Shown: positions 55,481-60,768 of the stretch, in pieces | Numbering within the stretch: the stretch's first letter is position 1 | Layout: each line of letters opens with the position of its first letter | Notes under the pieces: model-generated | What the model saw: the letters and a program-made list of their open reading frames with translations, nothing else | Databases searched by the model: none | What the model was told of the DNA's origin: nothing | Translations under genes and position numbers: made by a program | Source: an uncultured Oscillibacter sp. | GTDB taxonomy: Bacteria > Bacillota > Clostridia > Oscillospirales > Oscillospiraceae | DNA: 60,768 nt | Direction: 5' to 3' | Assembly: GCA_910579435.1 (NCBI GenBank) | Contig: CAJTVF010000009.1 | Location: forward strand, 1-60,768

Positions 55481-57409
55481 ATGGAAACGATTCGCTTAAC
55501 GACGGCTCAGGCCATTGTCAAATTCCTGGATAACCAGTATGTCTCCATGGACGGCGTGGAGACCAAGTTTGTGGAGGGCTTTTTCACCATCTTCGGCCAC
55601 GGCATCGCCGTGGGCCTGGGCGAGGCCCTGGACACGAACCCCGGCGGCCTCAAAGTCATGCAGGGCCGGAACGAGCAGGGCATGTGCCACGCGGCCATCG
55701 CCTTTGCCAAGCAGAACTGCCGCAGGCGGATCATCGCCTGCGCTTCCTCCGTGGGCCCCGGCGCGGCCAATATGGTGACGGCGTGCGCCACGGCCACGGT
55801 GAACAACATCCCCCTGCTGGTCTTCCCGGCGGACACCTTCGCCTCCCGCCAGCCGGACCCGGTGCTCCAGCAGCTGGAGCAGAGCGGCAGCCTGGCCGTG
55901 TCCACCAACGACGCGTTCAAGCCTGTGTGCAAGTACTGGGACCGCATCACACGCCCCGAGCAGGTCATGACCGCCCTCATCAGCGCCATGCGGGTCCTCA
56001 CCGATCCCGCCGAGACCGGCGCGTGCTGCGTCGCCCTGCCCCAGGACGTGGAGGGCGAGAGCTATGACTTCCCCAGCTACTTCTTTGAAAAGCGGGTCCA
56101 CCGCATCACCCGGCCCGCGGCCGTGGAGGAGGAGCTGGAGGACATCGCGGAGATCGTCTCCAAGGCCAGGAAGCCCCTGGTCATCGTGGGCGGCGGCGTG
56201 CGCTACTCCGGCGCGGGGGAGGCCGTGGAGCAGTTCTGCGAGGAGTTCCACATTCCCTTCGGCGAGAGCCAGGCCGGCAAGAGCGCCTGCAAGTCCAGCC
56301 ACCCCTACTGCCTGGGCGGCATCGGCGTGACGGGGACCTACGCCTCCAACCACATTGCCAAGGATGCCGACGTGGTCATCGCCATCGGCTCCCGGCTCAG
56401 CGACTTCACCACCAGCTCCAAGCGGCTCTACCAGAATCCGGACGTGAAATTCGTCACCATCAACAACTGCCGCTTCCACGCCTATAAGATGGACGCGGTG
56501 AAGGCCGTGGGCGACGCCAAGGTCACGGTCCAGGCCCTGGCGGAGAAGCTGCGGGCCCAGAAGTACGTCTCCGCCTACACCGACGAGATCACCAAGGCCA
56601 AGGCCGTGTGGGACGAGGAGATGAAGCGCCTGGGGGCCATCGAGTACACCGGCGACGGCTTCGACCCCATCATCAAGGCCCGGGACCCCCGCACCATCCC
56701 CGAGTTCGTGAAGCTGACGGACGGCAAGATTACCCAGACTGCCGCCCTGGCCGCTATCCGCCGCTGCATCGACGCCGACGCCACCATCATCACCGCCGGA
56801 GGCTCCCTCCCCAGCTGCATGCAGCGGATGTGGACCACCGACAAGCGGGGCGGGTATCACGCCGAGTACGGCTATTCCTGCATGGGCTATGAGGTGGCCG
56901 CCACTCTGGGCGTGAAGTTCGCGGAGCCTGACAACGAGGTCTACTGCGTGGTGGGCGACTCCAGCTTCCAGATGCTCCACAGCGAGATCATGACCATCCA
57001 GCAGGAAAAGCAGAAGGTCAACATTCTGGTCTTCGACAACTGCGGCTTTGGCTGCATCAACAACCTGGAAATGAACCACGGCATCGGGAGCCTGGCCACC
57101 GAGTTCCGCTACACCGACGGCAAGAAGCCCTGCGGGGACCTGATTCCCGTGGACTACGCCAAGATCGGCGAGGGCTACGGCTTGAAAACCTACACCTGCA
57201 AGACCATCGCCGAGCTGGAGGCCGCCCTGGAGGACGCGAAGAAGCAGACCGTGGCCTGCCTGTTCGACCTGAAGGTCATTCCCAAGACCATGACCGACGG
57301 GTATGAATCCTGGTGGAACGTGGGCCTTGCCGACGTGTCCGAGAAGGAGAGCGTCCGGGAGGCCTGGAAGGGCGTCAAGGAAGGCCGCGACGAGGCGCGG
57401 AAATATTGA
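55481..57409 (+). CDS. iolD: 3D-(3,5/4)-trihydroxycyclohexane-1,2-dione hydrolase (ThDP-dependent)
   Basis: 642 aa, full-length IolD. The ThDP enzyme layout is clear. The N-terminal pyrimidine-binding part has GRNEQGMCHAAIAFAKQ; the central Rossmann-like domain has IVGGGVRYSGAG; and the C-terminal ThDP-Mg motif GDSSFQMLHSEI lies about 29 residues before FDNCGFG. It cleaves the cyclic dione ring open to 5-deoxy-glucuronate. AAAGGAGG precedes ATG 55481. Confidence 0.95.
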   Translation: METIRLTTAQAIVKFLDNQYVSMDGVETKFVEGFFTIFGHGIAVGLGEALDTNPGGLKVMQGRNEQGMCHAAIAFAKQNCRRRIIACASSVGPGAANMVTACATATVNNIPLLVFPADTFASRQPDPVLQQLEQSGSLAVSTNDAFKPVCKYWDRITRPEQVMTALISAMRVLTDPAETGACCVALPQDVEGESYDFPSYFFEKRVHRITRPAAVEEELEDIAEIVSKARKPLVIVGGGVRYSGAGEAVEQFCEEFHIPFGESQAGKSACKSSHPYCLGGIGVTGTYASNHIAKDADVVIAIGSRLSDFTTSSKRLYQNPDVKFVTINNCRFHAYKMDAVKAVGDAKVTVQALAEKLRAQKYVSAYTDEITKAKAVWDEEMKRLGAIEYTGDGFDPIIKARDPRTIPEFVKLTDGKITQTAALAAIRRCIDADATIITAGGSLPSCMQRMWTTDKRGGYHAEYGYSCMGYEVAATLGVKFAEPDNEVYCVVGDSSFQMLHSEIMTIQQEKQKVNILVFDNCGFGCINNLEMNHGIGSLATEFRYTDGKKPCGDLIPVDYAKIGEGYGLKTYTCKTIAELEAALEDAKKQTVACLFDLKVIPKTMTDGYESWWNVGLADVSEKESVREAWKGVKEGRDEARKY

Positions 57410-57412
57410 TTC

Positions 57413-57625
57413 ATGGACTGCCCCTTCTGCGGCGCGGAAATGGAGGACGGCGTGCCGCAAAGCACGCACGGAATCCACTACTATCAAGAACCCTGCTTCA
57501 CCGGCGCGCCGCTCCATTTCAAAGCCAGGAACGAGGCGCCCGGGCAATCGAACGGGCCGTTTCAGCCCCCGTTCATCATAGTTTCCCGATGTGTCTCCTG
57601 TAGGAAAATCCTATTTGACTATTAA
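57413..57625 (+). CDS. Small zinc-ribbon protein (DUF6487/PF20097-like), 70 aa
   Basis: Cys3 and Cys6 (MDCPFCGAEME) at the N-terminus and Cys60 and Cys63 (SRCVSCRKIL) at the C-terminus form a likely single zinc site. The middle is polar, with PFQPPFIIV. It begins 3 bp after the iolD stop with only a weak ribosome site, so translation may be coupled. I recall this as a common stand-alone zinc-ribbon family in Clostridia. A role in inositol use is not established. Confidence 0.75.
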   Translation: MDCPFCGAEMEDGVPQSTHGIHYYQEPCFTGAPLHFKARNEAPGQSNGPFQPPFIIVSRCVSCRKILFDY

Positions 57626-57641
57626 AGAAAGGTTGATTATC

Positions 57642-58679
57642 ATGGACAAAGTTCTGAAAATCGGCATCATCGGCTGCGGAGCCATCGGCAAGGACCACTG
57701 CCGCCGCATCATTGAGACCGTCCCCGGCGCCACCGTCGTGGCCGTGTCCGACTACGTAGCCGCCGCTGCCGATGAAACCGCCGCCAAATACGGCATCAAA
57801 TCCTATGGAAACGACTGCGACGGCATGATTAAGGACCCCGGCGTGGAAGCGGTGGTCATCACCTCCATCGACCCCACCCACCACGACTATGTCATGAAGA
57901 CCCTGGCGGAGGAGAAGTGGTGCTTCTGCGAGAAGCCCCTGAGCCAGAACGCCAAGGACTGCGAGGAGATCATCAACCGGGAGCTGGAGATCGGCAAGCG
58001 GCTGGTGCAGGTGGGCTTCATGCGCCACTATGACCGGGGCTACGCGGAAATGAAGCGCATCATCGACTCCGGCGAGATCGGCGCGCCCCTGGTCATCAAG
58101 GCCTGCCACCGGAATGTGGCCCAGGGCCCGGGCTTCAAGACCGAGAACGGCGTTACCAACGTGGCCATCCACGAGCTGGACATCTGCCGCTGGCTGCTGG
58201 ACGACGAGTACGAGGACGTCCAGTGCGTCAAGGTCCGCCAGTCCGCCAACTCCGACAAGGGCTATGACAACCCCCAGGTCATGCTGATGCGGACCAGGAA
58301 GGGCTGCTTCATCGACGTGGAGGTCCAGGTGGCCGACGGCTACGGCTATGACATCCAGTGCGAGGTGGTCTGCGAAAACGGCACCGTGAAGCTCCCGGAC
58401 CCCTACGCCGTGGTCCGCCGCTCCCGCCCCGCCGGCTGGGATTCCCTGAACCCCGCCGAGTCCATGCCCATTATGACCGACTGGAAGGAGCGCTTCATCG
58501 AGGCCTACGACATTGAGTTCTGCAAGTGGGTGGAGTCCGTCCACGCCGGCAAGCTCACCGGCCCCTCCAGCTGGGACGGCTATGTGGCCTGCGTCGCCGG
58601 CGACGCGCTGAACGCCTCCCGGGGCACCTCTCAGTTCCTGAAGGTGGAGACCATGGAGAAGCCGGAGCTGTATAAGTAA
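57642..58679 (+). CDS. iolG: Inositol 2-dehydrogenase (Gfo/Idh/MocA family)
   Basis: 345 aa from ATG 57642, after AAAGAAAGG. The N-terminal Rossmann motif is IGIIGCGAIGKDH (GxGxxG at 11-16), followed by EKPLS with the catalytic Lys region and the Asp-x3-His pair in AIHELDICRWLL. It oxidises myo-inositol (or a related inositol) to the inosose used by IolE, with NAD+. Last gene of the operon, before a strong terminator. The exact inositol isomer is not decidable here. Confidence 0.92.
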   Translation: MDKVLKIGIIGCGAIGKDHCRRIIETVPGATVVAVSDYVAAAADETAAKYGIKSYGNDCDGMIKDPGVEAVVITSIDPTHHDYVMKTLAEEKWCFCEKPLSQNAKDCEEIINRELEIGKRLVQVGFMRHYDRGYAEMKRIIDSGEIGAPLVIKACHRNVAQGPGFKTENGVTNVAIHELDICRWLLDDEYEDVQCVKVRQSANSDKGYDNPQVMLMRTRKGCFIDVEVQVADGYGYDIQCEVVCENGTVKLPDPYAVVRRSRPAGWDSLNPAESMPIMTDWKERFIEAYDIEFCKWVESVHAGKLTGPSSWDGYVACVAGDALNASRGTSQFLKVETMEKPELYK

Positions 58680-58707
58680 AGCACCCCAGCGTCTTGCCTG
58701 AACAAAG

Positions 58708-58740
58708 CGGAGGACCGGCCTGAGCCGGTCCTCCGTTCCC
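58708..58740 (+). terminator. Terminator of the iol operon
   Basis: CGGAGGACCGGC/GCCGGTCCTCCG with loop CTGA, then TTCCCC. The stem is very strong, but the T run is short. Confidence 0.8.
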
Positions 58741-58815
58741 CTATAGAAACAGCGTCGGAACTCCACCTTCCAGGCGCTGGTCCTACCTGTGCGCGTCCCC
58801 TGTTTTACGGGGGCG

Positions 58816-59733
58816 CTATTTTTCCCGCAGCTGTTCCATCCGCTCGTTGGTCCAGACCACCTGGTTCCGCCCAAACCGCTTGGCGTCATAGAGCATGGCG
58901 TCCGCCATTTTCAGGTACATATCGTAGGTGGAACCCACCTTGGGAAGCACGGTAATGCCGCCGATGCTGATGGTCACCCATTGGGAGACCTCCGGATTGT
59001 GGGGAATCTGCAAATCCTCCACCGCCTGGCGGACCTTCTTCAAATAGGCAAAGTCGTTTTCAGAGCCGCCGCCCAGAATCAGGGCCACGAATTCCTCCCC
59101 GCCGTAGCGGGCGAAGAAATCCGTTCCCCGCCGGAGCTTGGAGGCGGCCGTCTCGGCCACGGCCTTGATGACCTTATCCCCGGCGGGATGGCCGAAGGTG
59201 TCGTTGTAGACCTTGAACTTGTCAATGTCGAACATGCAGATGGAGATGGGGGCCCCCAGGCGGATGGCGTCCTGCCAGCGCTTGCTGCTGACGGCGTCAT
59301 AGCGCCGCCGGTTGGGCACGCCGGTGAGCTGGTCCACCGTGGCTTCCCGCTCGATCTGGGTCCAATACTGGAAGAGCTTGACGTGGGTGTTCACCCGGGC
59401 CCGGACAATGCCGGGGTGGAAGGGCTTGGTTATGTAGTCCACGGCCCCCAGGGTCAGGCCCCGCTCTTCGTGCTGAATGTCGTTGAGGCTGGTAATGAGA
59501 ATCACCGGCGTGCGCCGGAGGACGACCTCCTCCTGGAGCATTTTTAAAAGCTGAAACCCGTCTATGCCCGGCATGATTACATCCAGGAGAATCAGGGAAT
59601 AATCTCCAATCTTCGCCTGTTCCAGTCCCTCCTCAGCCGTATTGACTACAGAAACCTCGTAATCCTCGGTCAGGATGGAGCTGAGGAAATTGGCCTGGAC
59701 AGGACTGTCGTCTATAATCAAAATCTTTTCCAC
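58816..59733 (-). CDS. Response-regulator diguanylate cyclase (REC-GGDEF)
   Basis: 305 aa. The receiver (1-120) has Asp8/Asp9, phosphoacceptor Asp51 and Lys in DYITKPF. The GGDEF domain (about 132-300) has the active-site GGEEF (211-215), preceded by an I-site RxxD (Arg202-Asp205), and FDIDKFKVYNDTFGHPAGD. It should make cyclic di-GMP, with product inhibition through the I-site, under control of an unlinked histidine kinase. It is monocistronic. On the minus strand TATAAT precedes it, with a weak -35. Confidence 0.94.
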   Translation of the reverse strand: MEKILIIDDSPVQANFLSSILTEDYEVSVVNTAEEGLEQAKIGDYSLILLDVIMPGIDGFQLLKMLQEEVVLRRTPVILITSLNDIQHEERGLTLGAVDYITKPFHPGIVRARVNTHVKLFQYWTQIEREATVDQLTGVPNRRRYDAVSSKRWQDAIRLGAPISICMFDIDKFKVYNDTFGHPAGDKVIKAVAETAASKLRRGTDFFARYGGEEFVALILGGGSENDFAYLKKVRQAVEDLQIPHNPEVSQWVTISIGGITVLPKVGSTYDMYLKMADAMLYDAKRFGRNQVVWTNERMEQLREK

Positions 59734-59916
59734 AACAGATTCCTCCCATCACGGATGCGGCTTCGCGGAGCGGATTTCGCCGCGGTGGAAGACAGCCGGA
59801 TATCCTTTACTAGAGCGCCATTATATCAAATATTTCCCAAAGAAGGAAGTACTAACTTGACAAAAACAGAAAATATTTTTCCTATAGTCCGGAAGAGGGG
59901 ATTTTGCTCCGCCCCG

Positions 59917-59956
59917 GAAAAAAACCCGGCGGCTCAGGACCGCCGGGCGGTTTTTA
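59917..59956. terminator. Bidirectional terminator
   Basis: CCCGGCGG/CCGCCGGG stem flanked by an A run on the left and TTTTT on the right; it ends the cytidylate-kinase-like gene on the minus strand. The 183 bp from here to the diguanylate cyclase start hold only promoter-like AT-rich DNA. Confidence 0.9.
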
Positions 59957-60604
59957 TTTCTGCGTGGGGTCGATCTCCGTGGGGCTGGGAACCGGGTGTT
60001 CCCTATGCTCCACCATGGCCCGGATGAGCTCCACGGTGCCGCTGAGGCCTAAGAAGCTGCTGTTGATGCAGAAGTCATAGCTGTCCACAACGCCCCAGCG
60101 CCGGGAGGAATAGTATTCGTAATAGGAGGCCCGGCGCTTGTCGGTCTTGCTGATGAGGGCCTTGGCCTTTTCGGGGGTCAGATTCTGCCGCTGGGCCACC
60201 CGGTTCACCCGGTCCTCCAGGGGGGCGTGGATAAAGATGCTCAGGTGGTTCGGGTTCTCCGCCAGGGCGTAGTCCGCGCAGCGGCCGATGATGACGCAGG
60301 GGCCCTGCTCCGCGATGTGGCGGATGGTATTGAAGGTGGCAAGATAGACCTGCTGCTCCAGGGACTCTCCGGCCCCGGTGCCGGGGAGGGCGAACATGTA
60401 GGAATCCATGGCGATGGAGTAGAGCAGGCTCTTGGGCCGCTCGTCGAAGTTCTCCAGGATTTTCTCGCACAGGCCGCTTTTCTTGGCGGCCTCCCGGAGA
60501 ATTTCCTTATCGTAAAAGGGAATGCCCAGCTCCTTGGCTACGCGGATGCCGACTTCCTTGCCGCCGCTGCCGAACTGTCTTCCTATGGTGATGATGGTTT
60601 TCAT
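59954..60604 (-). CDS. Cytidylate kinase-like family protein
   Basis: 216 aa from ATG 60604, after AAAGGAGGTC. The P-loop-like ITIGRQFGSGGKEVG (about 5-19) and IPFYDKEILREAAKKSG match the cytidylate-kinase-like family, with VIIGRCADYAL and FIHAPLEDRVNRVAQRQ. The protein differs from canonical Cmk, and its substrate is not established. Members are frequent in gut Clostridia. It has its own promoter and terminator. Confidence 0.88.
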   Translation of the reverse strand: MKTIITIGRQFGSGGKEVGIRVAKELGIPFYDKEILREAAKKSGLCEKILENFDERPKSLLYSIAMDSYMFALPGTGAGESLEQQVYLATFNTIRHIAEQGPCVIIGRCADYALAENPNHLSIFIHAPLEDRVNRVAQRQNLTPEKAKALISKTDKRRASYYEYYSSRRWGVVDSYDFCINSSFLGLSGTVELIRAMVEHREHPVPSPTEIDPTQK

Positions 60605-60631
60605 AGCGGGACCTCCTTTCCGGTCCCTTTT

Positions 60632-60660
60632 ATTATACTCCCGTTTTGGGGAATCGTCAA
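60632..60660 (-). promoter_or_regulatory. Promoter of the cytidylate-kinase-like gene
   Basis: On the minus strand TTGACG (60660-60655), a 17-bp spacer and TATAAT (60637-60632). Confidence 0.75.
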
Positions 60661-60715
60661 ATAAAAAACGATTCCGGTTCCGCTTTGCAGAGTGCGGCGA
60701 GACTTTGGAAGATTG

Positions 60716-60768
60716 AGAACCTGTATTCACAACCCTTGAACGCCGTCTGGCCGGTCTTTTTCCCGCCA
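60716..60768. repeat. Repeat family C, partial copy at window end
   Basis: Identical over 53 bp to the left part of the complete copy at 49802-49963, starting AGAACCTGTATTCACAACCC. It continues beyond the window. Confidence 0.9.

Noticed and set aside
58741..58815. Transposase fragment before the diguanylate cyclase
   Set aside because: A short minus-strand translation looked suggestive, but it is in the shadow of other frames and has no recognisable motif.

Overview
The window is a 60.8 kb piece of a GC-rich, spore-forming, anaerobic Firmicute chromosome, most like the gut Oscillospiraceae (Flavonifractor/Lawsonibacter-type Clostridia). This assignment is inference. It rests on GC-rich codon use with strong GGAGG ribosome sites, spoIIE, a DnaD/DnaC primosome pair, Mini-RNase III, RqcH and a Crh-like HPr. 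A monomeric [FeFe] hydrogenase, reverse rubrerythrin and rubredoxin point to anaerobic redox life. No rRNA, CRISPR array or intact phage is present. Two tRNAs occur: Val-GAC and Ser-GGA.

Layout. 1-3.4 kb: nested small mobile repeats, an ECF sigma/anti-sigma pair, an SDR reductase and tRNA-Val. 3.5-6.7 kb: an RNA-quality operon on the minus strand (rsmA, a 57-aa membrane protein, mrnC, rqcH). 6.7-13.9 kb: a frameshifted lipoprotein, a CAT-fold protein, a second ECF system, queT with a structured leader, a LacI regulator, and an XRE regulator divergent from a membrane protein. 14-17 kb: rubredoxin, rubrerythrin, [FeFe] hydrogenase. 17.3-24 kb: two two-component systems. 24-33 kb: spoIIE, a membrane XRE protein, a PTS EIIC, superoxide dismutase, cell-surface proteins and a serine hydrolase. 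33.5-41.8 kb: proS, a DUF1624 protein, a TetM-like GTPase fused to a Rae1-type nuclease domain, an LspA-like protein, a candidate type I toxin-antitoxin locus, dnaD-dnaC and a VTT protein. 42-49.8 kb: an integrase remnant at tRNA-Ser, an S41 peptidase lipoprotein, an HPr-like protein, a YcdB/SLH protein, yfbR, mtaB and a cysteine desulfurase. 50-52.9 kb: MATE-rlmA-isochorismatase operon. 53-58.7 kb: a myo-inositol operon (iolE, iolB, iolD, zinc ribbon, iolG) carrying a 528-bp inverted repeat. 58.8-60.7 kb: a REC-GGDEF protein and a cytidylate-kinase-like protein.

Most notable. (1) At 38961-39231, two convergent short transcripts share the same 5' sequence and one hairpin; one encodes a 25-aa peptide whose ribosome site is sequestered, the layout of a Fst/par-type type I toxin-antitoxin system. 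(2) A TetM-like GTPase is fused to a NYN/Rae1 endoribonuclease domain. (3) The promoter of a VanRS-like two-component system and that of an S41 peptidase 23 kb away share about 50 nearly identical bases, implying a regulon. (4) At least four families of short inverted-repeat elements are present; one copy sits inside another with a TA duplication, which shows mobility. (5) Four DnaA-box-like sites cluster between a response regulator and its kinase.

All calls come from reading sequence and translations; no database search was run.
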